The notes: generated from the letters alone by a model not told the origin. DNA of 64,000 nt from QYOJ01 sp043810345 (GCA_043810345.1 JBDROF010000016.1:45709-109708), one strand, 5' to 3'; numbered from the stretch's first letter, positions 41,534-52,025 are shown. Numbers and translations: made by a program.

Positions 41534-44266
41534 TTATACGACTACGTTCACGATCTTTTTCGGGACAACGATGATTTTTTTCGGTGGGTTTCCCTGAAGC
41601 CATTTTTCTGATTCGGGTGCCTCTAAAACTGTCTTTTCAATGTCTGAGGGAGTCAGGTCGAGAGATAGGGTTAGTTTAAAGCGCAGTTTACCATTAAACG
41701 AAATAGGATACTCAAACGTATTTTGTACCAGGTATTCTTCATTGTAAACCGGGTATGAAGCTTTGGTGATACTTTCAGTGTGGCCCAGCCGGGACCAGAG
41801 TTCTTCGGCCAGGTGGGGCGCATAGGGTGAAAGGATGATCGCCAGATCGGTGAGAACCGCCCGGTTGCAACATTTCAGGTCAGATAGTTCATTGACACAG
41901 ATCATAAAGGCGCTTACCGCGGTATTGAAGGAGAACCGTTCAATATCTTCCTGCACCTTTTTGATGGTTCGGTGTAAAATCCGAAGCTCTTCCGCAACGG
42001 GAGTCTCGTCTGTCACCCGGAACTGGCCATGTTCATCATGGTACAACCGCCAGACTTTTTTAATAAACCGAAATACCCCTTCGATTCCGTGGGTGTCCCA
42101 TGGTTTCGATTGTTCCAGCGGACCAAGAAACATCTCATACAAACGGAGGGTATCGGCTCCATACTCTTCGATGATCTGATCGGGGTTCACCACATTGTAG
42201 AGGGATTTCGACATCTTCTCAACGGCATATCCGCAGATATACTTATCTTCTTCCAGAATAAAGTTGGCATCAGCAAGATCAGAACGCCATTTCTTAAAGG
42301 CCGCTATATCCAGCACATCATCGTGAACCAGGCCTACATCCACATGCATGGAAACGGTGTCATACTGATCGATCAGTCCGTGCGAAATGAATGTATTGGT
42401 TCCCTGGTCACGGTAAACAAGACTGGAACGTCCCTGGATCTTTCCCTGGTTGATCAACTTTTTAAACGGCTCTTCATGGACGGCGAGGCCAATGTCATAC
42501 AGGAACTTATTCCAGAAACGGGCATAAATCAGGTGACCGGTGGCATGTTCATCCCCGCCAATGTAGAGATCGACATTTTGCCAGTAGTCGGCTGCCTCTT
42601 TGGAGAAATATCGATCCCGATTTCCTGGATCCATGAACCTGAGATAATACCCACTGGAACCTGCGAAGCCCGGCATCGTGGTTGTTTCCAGGGGATACCC
42701 TTCACGGGTTGTCCAGTTTTTAGCACGGGCCAGAGGAGGTTCACCAGATTCGGTTGGAAGGAATTTATCGACCACCGGAAGGCGCAAAGGGAGTTCCGAT
42801 TCAGGCAGCGGATAGGGGATCCCCTCTTTGTAATAGACCGGAATAGGTTCTCCCCAGTAGCGTTGCCGGCTGAAAATCGCATCACGAAGGCGGTAGTTGA
42901 TGGTCCCTTTACCAATCCCCATCTCCTCCACGCGGGTGATCACTGCCCTAACCGCCTCTTTCACATCCATCCCGTTGATGAAACCGGAATTGATCAGAAT
43001 GCCCTCTTTGGCATCGTAGGAGCTCTCCGTTATATTACCACCGGAAACCACCTCTGTGATCGGAAGTCCGAAATGCGTGGCAAACTCGTAATCACGCTGG
43101 TCGTGTGCCGGAACGGCCATGATAGCTCCCGTTCCGTAACCGGCCAGCACATAATCGGCCACCCAGATGGGAATGGGCTGGTGGTTGAACGGGTTCAAGC
43201 AGTAGGCTCCGGTGAACTCTCCGGTAATTTTATTCACATCGGTCATCCGTTCGCGTTCCGAACGCTTTTTTGCCATCTCCGTGTACGCCAGCACCGGGGC
43301 CCTTCTGTCGGGGGTAGTGATCTTCCTTACCAGCTCATGCTCCGGCGCCAGTACCATGTAGGTCGACCCAAAAATGGTATCTGGTCGTGTGGTGAATATC
43401 TCCAGTTGACAGGCGTGATCCTTAATCTGAAAGAAAATATCGGCTCCTTCCGACTTGCCGATCCAGTTTCGCTGGATCTCTTTGAGGGATTCAAACCAGT
43501 CCACGCTCTCCAGTCCGTCCAGCAACCGCTGGGCATAGGGAGTGATCCGTAGAAACCACTGTTTCATCAGCCTCCGTTCCACGGAATGACCACCCCGAAC
43601 CGAAAAACCATTGACCACCTCATCGTTTGCCAGTACCGTTCCCAGCTCAGGACACCAGTTGACCATGGCATCCGAAAGATAGACCAGCCGGTAGTTCATC
43701 AGGAACTCCTGTTGCTGTTTCTCACTCCAGCTTCTCCACTGACCGGGAGTCACCTCTTCAAATCCACTCTCCATAAGCCGCTTCATCAACCGGGTAATTG
43801 GTTCAGCTTTCTGCATGTAAGGATTATACCAATGGTTGAAAAGTTGTATAAAAGTCCACTGCGTCCATTTGTAATAATCAGGATCACAAGTTCTTACTTC
43901 ACGCGACCAGTCGTAAGAGAACCCGATTTTTTCCATCTGCTCACGGTACCGGAGGATGTTCTTTTCGGTGGTCATGGCAGGATGGGTACCCGTTTGGATG
44001 GCATACTGCTCTGCCGGAAGGCCATAGGCATCGAAACCCATAGGGTGCAGCACATTGTACCCCTTCAGACGTTTGAACCTGGCATAGATATCAGAAGCGA
44101 TATACCCCAATGGATGACCTACATGCAGACCGGCACCCGATGGGTAAGGGAACATATCGAGGATGTAATATTTGGGTTTGGAATGATCAAGTTCGATCCG
44201 GAAGGTGTCATGCTTCATCCAGTAGTGTTGCCATCTCTTCTCCACTTCCGAAAAGTTGTATTCCAT
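41534..44266 (-). CDS. leuS: Leucyl-tRNA synthetase
   Basis: Class I synthetase for tRNA-Leu with an editing domain. The 910 residues have the HIGH-type motif HVGH (about 48-51), the CP1 editing domain with the threonine-rich TTRPDTIFGSTYMV and VPAHDQRDYEFA, the catalytic KMSKS in VEKMSKSLYNVVNPD, and the anticodon-binding and C-terminal domains (PYAPHLAEELW). The ATG at 44266 (MEYNFSEVEKRW) fits the family better than a TTG two codons upstream. Long open frames on the opposite strand are shadows. Confidence 0.97.
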   Translation of the reverse strand: MEYNFSEVEKRWQHYWMKHDTFRIELDHSKPKYYILDMFPYPSGAGLHVGHPLGYIASDIYARFKRLKGYNVLHPMGFDAYGLPAEQYAIQTGTHPAMTTEKNILRYREQMEKIGFSYDWSREVRTCDPDYYKWTQWTFIQLFNHWYNPYMQKAEPITRLMKRLMESGFEEVTPGQWRSWSEKQQQEFLMNYRLVYLSDAMVNWCPELGTVLANDEVVNGFSVRGGHSVERRLMKQWFLRITPYAQRLLDGLESVDWFESLKEIQRNWIGKSEGADIFFQIKDHACQLEIFTTRPDTIFGSTYMVLAPEHELVRKITTPDRRAPVLAYTEMAKKRSERERMTDVNKITGEFTGAYCLNPFNHQPIPIWVADYVLAGYGTGAIMAVPAHDQRDYEFATHFGLPITEVVSGGNITESSYDAKEGILINSGFINGMDVKEAVRAVITRVEEMGIGKGTINYRLRDAIFSRQRYWGEPIPVYYKEGIPYPLPESELPLRLPVVDKFLPTESGEPPLARAKNWTTREGYPLETTTMPGFAGSSGYYLRFMDPGNRDRYFSKEAADYWQNVDLYIGGDEHATGHLIYARFWNKFLYDIGLAVHEEPFKKLINQGKIQGRSSLVYRDQGTNTFISHGLIDQYDTVSMHVDVGLVHDDVLDIAAFKKWRSDLADANFILEEDKYICGYAVEKMSKSLYNVVNPDQIIEEYGADTLRLYEMFLGPLEQSKPWDTHGIEGVFRFIKKVWRLYHDEHGQFRVTDETPVAEELRILHRTIKKVQEDIERFSFNTAVSAFMICVNELSDLKCCNRAVLTDLAIILSPYAPHLAEELWSRLGHTESITKASYPVYNEEYLVQNTFEYPISFNGKLRFKLTLSLDLTPSDIEKTVLEAPESEKWLQGNPPKKIIVVPKKIVNVVV

Positions 44267-44345
44267 GGTCAAATCGTAATATGTTGATTCTATTTCGATT
44301 CAGGTTGCGAAGTTAGAAAATTACCGTGAATTTTTTACCTTTACC

Positions 44346-47300
44346 ATGAATTCATCCCCAACCATCTTCATGCGAGAATCCAAGAAGCCCACCCCCGCCA
44401 CAAAATTTCGCCGGTATATTCTCAAAGCCCTGATATGGGTCTTGATTATCGTTTCTGTTGTTTTCTTGGCTGCCTACATAGCAATGAACCACTTTGGAGA
44501 GCACTTCATTAAAAAATACCTTCAGACAAAGATCATTCATGCCAGTCATGGTGTTTACGAGATCGACTTTGAGCAGTTCAGCTTCAATCTTTTCTCCGGA
44601 AAGACAGTGGTCACAGACTTCCAACTGGTCCCTAACGAAGCGCGTTACAATGAACTCAGGGAAGAGGGGAAGGTAAAAAGCACCCTGTACTCCCTGATTT
44701 ATGAAAAGCTGACCCTGAGTAAACTGAACCTGAAGGAGATGTTTCTGGACCGGACAATCCATCTCAGGATGATCGAACTGGATAAACCGACCATTGCATT
44801 CATTGCCTTTCCCGATTCCATTAAGAAGAAACGAGGGCGCTTCACACATATCTATCAGGACATCTATCCGCTTCTCTCTTCGCTGTTTTCGGAAGTGAGA
44901 ATCGATTCCATCCTGGTACGGGATGGTTCCTTTTCCGGCAAACAAACCCTTAATTCGGGAAAAACCAATGAAGGAGACTGGCTCTATTCGGTCGTTTTAC
45001 GCGATTTCAATCTCAGTGCTTATGAGTATTATACCGAAGAGAGGGTCTTTTATTCCAAGGATGTGGAGTTGAGGATCAGGAATTTCAACTATTCACTCTC
45101 CGATAGCCTTTATTTCCTGAATGCCGATGAAGTAGGCTTTTCCCTGGTAGGATCGCGCCTTTTTGGGAAAGGCCTCACCCTTACTCCCAATTTTCTGGCG
45201 AGTAAACTGGCAACAGCCAAAACCGGTAACTTCTATCAGGTCTATCTTCCGGAGTTTTCAATTAACGGGGTAGATCTTTATAAAGCGCTGCTGGAAAAGG
45301 AGATATCAATCGGCTCGATCAACATTGACCACCTGGATGTCAAGATGTTCCTTCATGAGGCTCCGGATCCCGTGGTGAAGAAAAACCGGACCAAAGTAAC
45401 GATTGCCACCCTCTATACCATCGTTCAGGATAAGTTAAAGAATGTAACCATCGGTACCATTCTTCTGAACAACGCTTCTTTTCAGTTCTATCCACGGGTT
45501 ACAGAACCGAGACCCGAACTTCAGGTGGAGAGGGCTTCCCTGTGCCTGAATGGCTTTCATCTCGATTCCCTCGCGCATCTGGATACCACCAGGATCCTCT
45601 ATTCCAAAAACATTGAAATTGATCTCAAAGGGTTTACCCTGGCTCTCCAGGATAAACTTCATGATCTCAACGCACAACACGTGATCATCAGTACCCGCCG
45701 ATCTCTTATCGATGTACGCAACACCCGTTTGTACCCTTCAGCAACAGCAGACCCCACTCTGCGTTATAAAAGCAATTCCTTCTACCAGATGTGGTTCCCA
45801 CAGGTGAGATTCGAACAGATCAACCTGTTCCGGATGTTTAATACCCGGAACCTGGAATTTTCCAGGTTAGCCTTGTTTGAGCCCGACGTGACGATCATTC
45901 AGTACCGGAACAGGCAGATTCCTCAGGACACCCCGATCAGGCATGAGACCTTCCTTCAAAAGCTGGACCTCATCAGAAATATAGTCATTCCATATATGAT
46001 ATCCATTCATGCTGGGGCCATCGAAATTTCCAATGCCCGGATCAGCTTCAAAGACAATAAACAGGGCTTAAACGAAGAACGGATTTCTGGGCTGGCAGAC
46101 CTTACCTTAACGGGATTCATGATGGACACCCTTACCTTCAGGGACCGGAAAGAGTTCCTTAACCGGCTTGAACTTGACCTGAAACTGTGGGATTTCCGTT
46201 ATCTCTCCCAAGACAGTCTTCACAGAATAAGGATCGGGGAACTCTTTGCAAATTCTCTTTCTGAGGAGCTGGATATCACCGATTTTGAAATGTACACAAC
46301 CAGCAGAATGGACCCGGAAATGGCTGTCCCTTCCACCATGGTTGCAAAATTCAACACGTTACAGGTATATGGATTTGATCATCGCAAATGGATGGGTGAT
46401 AGGTGGTTCTTTGCCAGGGAGATTCGGCTCGAGGAACCAAGTGTCATCATCCGCTCCGTGAAAAGAATGAAGGAAAGCTCTCTCAATGAGCCATTTGAGG
46501 GTGTTGATGAGGCAGTTAAAAAGATTGAGATCGGGAACATCAGGATCAACAGGGGATGGCTTGACCTGGCAGAAAAGGATAAAAAAAACAGGGGCTCACT
46601 GCTGGTGAGGAATTTCGATTTTCAGCTCACGAAATTTTTATTTGACCTGACTGGCTGGAATCAGGGAATTAAAATTTTACGATATGATCTGCTCTCTTTG
46701 AAGCCAGATCAGGCTTATCCCATGATCCTCGACAGCGCTTACCTCATCAATTTTTCAAGATTCTTGTCTGATTCTTATCCTCCTAACCTGTCAATCAGTG
46801 ACCTTCACATCACTCCAATTAAACCAGGAAATGGCAGGAAACAAGAACCACTCACTGTTGAACTTGCCCTTCCCTCGTTCACGATCCGGCAACTCGACCT
46901 GGAACAGGTGCTCTTTAACAGGGATCTCCGGATCAGGGAGATCCTGATAGCGGAACCGGATATCACTCTCCATAGCCATCCAAATCATACCAGAAAAAAG
47001 AGTTCCGGCAAAAAACCCACTTCAAGTCACCCCGAACTGGCTACCCCTTTCCGGTCGATGATCATTGAAAACGTGAGACTTACCAATGGCACGTTTCACT
47101 ATATCAATGAACGGACGGACCGTCCAACCCAGATGAACCTTGACCGGATCAATACTACCATCAGGGGATTCAGTTATGACTCCACCCATTCCCGAAAAGC
47201 AGCGGCCACCCTCTTTTTCTGCGAAGATATTGAGCTGCAAACCGGACGGTACTCCATGATTACAAATGACAGCATGAATACCCTCTCTCTTGCTGGTTTA

Positions 47301-48287
47301 CACCTTTCAACTGGCAATTCAACCCTGGCGATTGATTCTTTTGAACTGACACCTAACTATTCTGACTATGAATACTCCCGAAAACTGGGCTATCAGACCG
47401 ACAGGATGCAGCTGAGTACCGTAAATATTAAGATGGAACGGTTGGATTTCTTGACTTTGGTGGAGAAGCGGAAGATCGTCGCTGGATTGGTGATTATTAA
47501 CGGATTAGTCCTGGATGACTACCGGGATAAACGAGTGGAATTTCCCACCTGGAAACGGCCACCCATGATTCAGGAAGCCATCAGAAAAATAGTTATTCCC
47601 CTGGTGATTGACTCGGTGGCACTATCCAACGGGAAAGTGACTTACCGGGAACAAACCGGTGAGGAAGCGGGCATGATATTCTTCGACCGCATGGAGGTAT
47701 TGGCAAGGAATTTTACTTCTGATTCATTGTTGATTTCCCGGGGAGCGGAGCTGATTGCCGACGGTTCTACCTACCTGATGGGCAAAGCAAAGGTGGAAGG
47801 GGAGTTCAGGTTCCCCCTTCAATCACCGGTCGACACCTTTTATTTTAAGGGAAAAGCGAACAGGATGGAGATAACCCTCTTCAATCCCATGGTAACCCAT
47901 GTAACGCCGGTGAAGATCACCAGCGGTGTAGTGGATAGTGTTAACATTCACTGGATGAGAGGAAATGGCATCTATGCTACCGGGATACTGGATCTTTACT
48001 ATCATGACCTGCAGGTAGAGCTACTCAAGGAGAAGAAGAGTGTCTGGAACTGGACAGGGACAGAACTGCTACAACTACTGGTGAACCTGGCAGTGCCCCA
48101 GGAGAATCCCGGTTATTTTAACATTCACAGGTCAGGCTATATCTGGAACAGGAGGGATGATGAAAAAGGGTTTTTCAACTTCTTCTGGAAGTCGTTGTTA
48201 TCAGGTTTGAAATCGAGTGAAGGGCTGAATTCAAAAGAACAGAGAGCGTTTAAGGAGGTATTGAAAAAGGAAATGAAGAAGAAATAA
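44346..48287 (+). CDS. Large AsmA-like membrane-anchored protein
   Basis: A 1313-residue protein with one N-terminal membrane helix (about 25-47) followed by a long extracytoplasmic beta-rich region of AsmA/DUF748 type, the class thought to form lipid-carrying grooves between inner and outer membrane. Repeating units of the form FYQxxxPxxxxxxxxLxxxL...F are seen at about 295-330 and 480-520. From about residue 1005 it is collinear with the next protein: SRKLGYQTDRM, DDYRDKRV, KRPPM, GKVTYREQ, FNPM and FWKSLLSGLKS. No enzymatic motif. The second gene follows after 11 bp, so they are co-expressed. Confidence 0.78.
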   Translation: MNSSPTIFMRESKKPTPATKFRRYILKALIWVLIIVSVVFLAAYIAMNHFGEHFIKKYLQTKIIHASHGVYEIDFEQFSFNLFSGKTVVTDFQLVPNEARYNELREEGKVKSTLYSLIYEKLTLSKLNLKEMFLDRTIHLRMIELDKPTIAFIAFPDSIKKKRGRFTHIYQDIYPLLSSLFSEVRIDSILVRDGSFSGKQTLNSGKTNEGDWLYSVVLRDFNLSAYEYYTEERVFYSKDVELRIRNFNYSLSDSLYFLNADEVGFSLVGSRLFGKGLTLTPNFLASKLATAKTGNFYQVYLPEFSINGVDLYKALLEKEISIGSINIDHLDVKMFLHEAPDPVVKKNRTKVTIATLYTIVQDKLKNVTIGTILLNNASFQFYPRVTEPRPELQVERASLCLNGFHLDSLAHLDTTRILYSKNIEIDLKGFTLALQDKLHDLNAQHVIISTRRSLIDVRNTRLYPSATADPTLRYKSNSFYQMWFPQVRFEQINLFRMFNTRNLEFSRLALFEPDVTIIQYRNRQIPQDTPIRHETFLQKLDLIRNIVIPYMISIHAGAIEISNARISFKDNKQGLNEERISGLADLTLTGFMMDTLTFRDRKEFLNRLELDLKLWDFRYLSQDSLHRIRIGELFANSLSEELDITDFEMYTTSRMDPEMAVPSTMVAKFNTLQVYGFDHRKWMGDRWFFAREIRLEEPSVIIRSVKRMKESSLNEPFEGVDEAVKKIEIGNIRINRGWLDLAEKDKKNRGSLLVRNFDFQLTKFLFDLTGWNQGIKILRYDLLSLKPDQAYPMILDSAYLINFSRFLSDSYPPNLSISDLHITPIKPGNGRKQEPLTVELALPSFTIRQLDLEQVLFNRDLRIREILIAEPDITLHSHPNHTRKKSSGKKPTSSHPELATPFRSMIIENVRLTNGTFHYINERTDRPTQMNLDRINTTIRGFSYDSTHSRKAAATLFFCEDIELQTGRYSMITNDSMNTLSLAGLHLSTGNSTLAIDSFELTPNYSDYEYSRKLGYQTDRMQLSTVNIKMERLDFLTLVEKRKIVAGLVIINGLVLDDYRDKRVEFPTWKRPPMIQEAIRKIVIPLVIDSVALSNGKVTYREQTGEEAGMIFFDRMEVLARNFTSDSLLISRGAELIADGSTYLMGKAKVEGEFRFPLQSPVDTFYFKGKANRMEITLFNPMVTHVTPVKITSGVVDSVNIHWMRGNGIYATGILDLYYHDLQVELLKEKKSVWNWTGTELLQLLVNLAVPQENPGYFNIHRSGYIWNRRDDEKGFFNFFWKSLLSGLKSSEGLNSKEQRAFKEVLKKEMKKK

Positions 48288-48298
48288 ACCAGAAGACC

Positions 48299-50020
48299 AT
48301 GGTAAAGGAAAAAAGATCACAAATCAAACGAATTTTACTTTGGGCTCTGGCCATCCTGGTGGGAATCATTCTGGTAGTCAGTATTGTTGGATATTTTTAC
48401 GGGAACCGGTTGATCAAAGTGACGTTGGAGGAGACAGTTAAAAAAGAGACGAAAGGGCTGTATCGTGCGAAGATAGGTACCCTTTATTACGGAATTTTCG
48501 GAGGGAACCTCTACATCCGGAACTTCTCGTTGCTGCCGGATTCGGCTGTGTACAATGCGATGGATCCTGATTCGGCACCCTCCATGCTTTTAAGCCTGAA
48601 TGTGAACAACCTGACGGTGCAGGACATTCACCTGAAAAAGGCACTTTTCAGCAGACGGATTGAGGTGAAACGAATTGTGGTGAATTCTCCGGAACTGAAG
48701 CTATGGAGGAAAAAAGTCTCTATTCCGGACACCACCGGAAAGATACCGGATACCACCCAGTCTATCCCTCTTCCCAAGGGATGGGATTACATCTCGGTAG
48801 GAAAGATCAACCTGCGAACGGGAAGTCTCACCTACATCGATCAGGTACCAGACACGGTGAAGGAGTTTGTCATTCCTTCCATCGATATCCAGCTTGTCAA
48901 TCTCTGGGTTGATTCCACCTGGAAAACCGATCCACGGATTTACAATACGGATGATATAGTGGTTATTCTCAGAGATATCAGGCAACAAACCGGTAACGGA
49001 ATGTACGCCATGCTTTTCGGCGAAGTGGGTATCTCAACAGGACAAAACCTGCTTTATGTAGACCGATTCCACCTGGAGCCGCTGTTCAACCGCCACGACT
49101 TCAGCAGAAAGTTAGGTTACCAGACCGATCGTATGGATGTACATGCAGGGAAGATCACGTTGTCGGGCATTGATTGGAGAGAGTTGATGCTGGATAAACG
49201 GCTGGTTGCAGGAAAACTGCAGATTGACAGCCTCGAACTTGACGATTATCGCGACAAACGGGTACCGATGCGTCCTGGATTCAAACCCCCTATGCCACAA
49301 CAGCTGATTCGCAACCTTAAAACCTATATTTGGATCGACTCCCTGGAACTGATCAACGGGAAAGCAACCTATTCTGAACAGGTGGCAGAGGAGCCCGGAA
49401 CGATCTTTTTCGACCGGATTCATGGCATCCTGAAAGGCCTTACCAATGATTCGGCCTGGCTGGCTGAGAAAAAGACATCTTCTCTCGTAGCTGAAGCCTA
49501 TCTCCAGGGAAGCGGAAAACTTCAGGCAACCATCAATTTCGTTTTTGGAGATCCCATGAATCGTTTTTCCATTCCTTCCGCCCTCCTGACATCCTTTGAG
49601 CTTCCGAAAGTTAACCCCATGCTTTCCAAGCTGATGCCTGCCGAAATCGAAAGTGGTATTGTGAGCAAATTGGTTATCCACGGGATCCAGTTCAATGACA
49701 ACTATTCAAGAGGCAGCCTGACACTGTACTACAACAATTTATCGTTCAAGATTTTCGATGAAAAACGTTCCACATGGTCGGGGATAAAAATAGGGGTCAT
49801 TAACTGGTTAGCCAGTGATATCGTAGTTGCAAAGAGCAATCCGGGCCCACAGGGGAAGTTGCGTACAGGCGTAATCTATTTCCAGCGCGACAAGCACAAA
49901 TCGATCATCAATTTCATTTGGAAGAGCATGCTCAGCGGATTGAAATCGACCATGGGATTCAATACCAAAGAGCAGAAGGAAATAAAGAAGAGTAGTGCCA
50001 GAAGAGGAAAAAATCAGTAA
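48299..50020 (+). CDS. Shorter AsmA-like paralogue
   Basis: A 573-residue tandem paralogue of the preceding protein: an N-terminal helix (about 11-32) and an extracytoplasmic region. It corresponds to the N-terminal ~150 and the C-terminal ~300 residues of the 1313-residue protein and lacks the middle. Shared signature blocks are SRKLGYQTDRM (about 268), DDYRDKRV, FKPPMPQQ, NGKATYSEQ, EPGTIFFDRI, and IWKSMLSGLKSTMGFNTKEQ near the C-terminus. The start overlaps nothing, 11 bp after its neighbour; ftsX follows after 21 bp. A role in envelope lipid or polymer transport is inferred from fold class only. Confidence 0.76.
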   Translation: MVKEKRSQIKRILLWALAILVGIILVVSIVGYFYGNRLIKVTLEETVKKETKGLYRAKIGTLYYGIFGGNLYIRNFSLLPDSAVYNAMDPDSAPSMLLSLNVNNLTVQDIHLKKALFSRRIEVKRIVVNSPELKLWRKKVSIPDTTGKIPDTTQSIPLPKGWDYISVGKINLRTGSLTYIDQVPDTVKEFVIPSIDIQLVNLWVDSTWKTDPRIYNTDDIVVILRDIRQQTGNGMYAMLFGEVGISTGQNLLYVDRFHLEPLFNRHDFSRKLGYQTDRMDVHAGKITLSGIDWRELMLDKRLVAGKLQIDSLELDDYRDKRVPMRPGFKPPMPQQLIRNLKTYIWIDSLELINGKATYSEQVAEEPGTIFFDRIHGILKGLTNDSAWLAEKKTSSLVAEAYLQGSGKLQATINFVFGDPMNRFSIPSALLTSFELPKVNPMLSKLMPAEIESGIVSKLVIHGIQFNDNYSRGSLTLYYNNLSFKIFDEKRSTWSGIKIGVINWLASDIVVAKSNPGPQGKLRTGVIYFQRDKHKSIINFIWKSMLSGLKSTMGFNTKEQKEIKKSSARRGKNQ

Positions 50021-50041
50021 TTTTACGCGAACTTCCGGGCG

Positions 50042-50920
50042 ATGAAATACACTGAACAGAACTACCAGCGACGACGATTGGCTACCTCCTATGTGACTAC
50101 GGTCATCAGTATCACGCTGGTTTTATTTATGTTGGGATTACTCGGGATGTTGGTGTTGCATGCCAAAAAATTATCGGATTATGTCAAGGAAAACATAGGG
50201 TTCTCCATCATGATCAAAGAGGAAGTGAGAGAGACAGAGATCTTTGAATTACAGAAAAAACTGGATAAAGAGGAGTATGTTAAAACAACTGAGTACATCA
50301 CCCGGGAACGGGCAGCACGAGAGTTCTCCGATGAGTTGGGAGAGGATTTTGTAGGATTTCTGGGATACAATCCGCTCCTCCCATCCATCGAACTACGATT
50401 GAAGGCATCCTATGCCAACCCTGACAGCATCCGTTTGATTGAAGAGAGACTGATCGCATATCCGGGAGTAAAAGAGGTAGATTATCACAAACCCCTGGTG
50501 GACCAGATCAACCAGAATGTGGAGCGGATCAGCCTGGTGATCCTTGGATTCAGCATGATCTTGTTGCTCATTTCTATTGCACTGATTAATAACACGATCC
50601 GTTTGTCGGTCTATGCAAAACGTTTCCTGATCCGGAGTATGCAACTGGTTGGAGGGACACAGAAGTTCATCCAGAGACCTTTTTTGGCAAAAGCGATTCT
50701 AAATGGATTTCTCAGCGGGGTCATTGCGATCGGCCTGCTCCTGCTGACGCTCTATGTAGCCAACAGGGAAATGCCCGAACTACTTGAGTTTCAGGACATA
50801 GAATTGTTCAGCATTCTCTTTGTGCTGGTCATCCTACTGGGTATTCTGATCTCCTGGATTTCCACCTTTTTTGCTGTACGGAAATATCTCCGGATGAAAA
50901 CAGAGTTGTTGTATAGTTAA
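50042..50920 (+). CDS. ftsX: Cell division protein FtsX
   Basis: Membrane subunit of the FtsEX ABC-type complex that activates septal peptidoglycan hydrolases. The 292 residues have four membrane helices (about 18-42, 165-190, 215-240, 255-280), a small periplasmic domain with FSIMIKEEVRETEI, and the family signature LINNTIRLSVYAKRFLIRSMQLVGGTQKFIQRPFL. ftsE is not adjacent, as is common in Bacteroidota. The gene leads the conserved ftsX-DUF3098-uppP-truB group. Confidence 0.94.
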   Translation: MKYTEQNYQRRRLATSYVTTVISITLVLFMLGLLGMLVLHAKKLSDYVKENIGFSIMIKEEVRETEIFELQKKLDKEEYVKTTEYITRERAAREFSDELGEDFVGFLGYNPLLPSIELRLKASYANPDSIRLIEERLIAYPGVKEVDYHKPLVDQINQNVERISLVILGFSMILLLISIALINNTIRLSVYAKRFLIRSMQLVGGTQKFIQRPFLAKAILNGFLSGVIAIGLLLLTLYVANREMPELLEFQDIELFSILFVLVILLGILISWISTFFAVRKYLRMKTELLYS

Positions 50921-50938
50921 CTATATTCTGAAAAAACC

Positions 50939-50946
50939 TATTTTTG
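50939..50946 (+). promoter_or_regulatory. -7 box before the DUF3098 gene
   Basis: TATTTTTG, exact TAnnTTTG, in the 46 bp between ftsX and the DUF3098 gene, 20 bp before its ATG. It would let DUF3098-uppP-truB be read apart from ftsX. Confidence 0.5.
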
Positions 50947-50966
50947 TCAGTCCAATTGTCCTTCGA

Positions 50967-51245
50967 ATGAAAAAGAAGAAGAAACATAGCGAGAATATCT
51001 CGCAACCAAAACAGCCTATGCAAACAGGTGATTTTGCATTCGGCAAAGAAAATTACCGCCTGATGCTCATCGGGTTAGCCCTCATCACCGTCGGCTTTAT
51101 TCTCATGATTGGAGGAGGATCCAAAGACCCCTCACAGTTCAATCCTGAGATCTTCAGTTTCCGCCGGCTTACCCTGGCACCAATCCTGGTGCTTGCCGGT
51201 TATGTGGTGGAGATCTTTGCCATCATGAAGAAACCAAAAGACTAA
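50967..51245 (+). CDS. DUF3098 small membrane protein
   Basis: A 92-residue protein with a basic N-terminus, two membrane helices (about 31-50 and 67-88) and the family-typical DFAFGKENYRLMLIGLALI and GGGSKDP...SFRRLTLAPI. The function is unknown. Its constant position between ftsX and uppP in Bacteroidota points to the cell envelope. The stop codon directly abuts the uppP start. Confidence 0.9.
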   Translation: MKKKKKHSENISQPKQPMQTGDFAFGKENYRLMLIGLALITVGFILMIGGGSKDPSQFNPEIFSFRRLTLAPILVLAGYVVEIFAIMKKPKD

Positions 51246-52025
51246 ATGACCTTTCTCGAAGCAATCATTGTTGCAATTGTCGAGGGGATTACTGAATTCC
51301 TTCCCATCTCTTCTACGGGACATATGATCATTACCCAGGCTATCCTGGGAATTCCTCCGTCAGATTTTGTCAAAGCCTTTACCGTGAACATCCAGTTTGG
51401 GGCGATCTTATCGGTGATCGTTCTCTACTGGAAACGTTTCTTTCAGAGCTGGGGATTCTATAAAACAATTGGCATTGGGTGTTTGCCCCTGATCATTGCC
51501 TATTTACTGGACGACGTTGTTGATGCAATGTTTGGAAGTGTCCTGATCGTTGCCATCGCCATGGTGGCAGGTGGCGTGGTCCTCATCTTCGTTGACAAGT
51601 GGTTTTACCGCCCGGAGAATGAAGAGACAAAGTTGACCAATTATAAAGCATTATACATAGGCCTGTTTCAGATTATCGCGGTGATTCCGGGAGTCTCACG
51701 CAGCGCCGCAACCATCATCGGTGGGTTGAGCCAGAAATTGAGCCGAAGACAGGCGGCCGAGTTCTCTTTTTTCCTGGCTATACCTACCATGTTCGCTGCT
51801 TCAGTCTTTAAGCTTTCGAGCATCTCCAAATCCATTTCTTTTGATGATATTCCCATCCTGGTTGTGGGAAACGTGGTAGCTTTTATTGTTGCGATGATCG
51901 CCATTAAATCATTCATAACCTATCTCACCAGGCATGGTTTAAAGATATTTGGCTATTACCGGATTGTGGTTGGATTAGTTTTAATAATCCTGATACTGGC
52001 GGACTATTCCTTAAACATCACCTGA
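51246..52025 (+). CDS. uppP: Undecaprenyl-diphosphatase
   Basis: Dephosphorylates undecaprenyl diphosphate to recycle the lipid carrier of peptidoglycan and O-antigen synthesis; overproduction gives bacitracin resistance in other bacteria. The 259 residues form about eight membrane helices with the two signatures EGITEFLPISSTGHM (about 13-27) and PGVSRSAATI (about 146-155). It starts right after DUF3098 and overlaps the truB start (TGATG). Confidence 0.96.
   Translation: MTFLEAIIVAIVEGITEFLPISSTGHMIITQAILGIPPSDFVKAFTVNIQFGAILSVIVLYWKRFFQSWGFYKTIGIGCLPLIIAYLLDDVVDAMFGSVLIVAIAMVAGGVVLIFVDKWFYRPENEETKLTNYKALYIGLFQIIAVIPGVSRSAATIIGGLSQKLSRRQAAEFSFFLAIPTMFAASVFKLSSISKSISFDDIPILVVGNVVAFIVAMIAIKSFITYLTRHGLKIFGYYRIVVGLVLIILILADYSLNIT

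Noticed and set aside
40896..41603. Upstream extension of the DUF3108 frame to 41603
   Set aside because: It would overlap leuS by about 70 bp and bury the signal peptide; the ATG at 41489 gives a proper signal peptide.
42029..43552. Long open frame (about 507 codons) on the + strand opposite leuS
   Set aside because: leuS on the other strand has all catalytic motifs; the antisense frame has no recognisable domain and a composition typical of a shadow of a GC-balanced gene.
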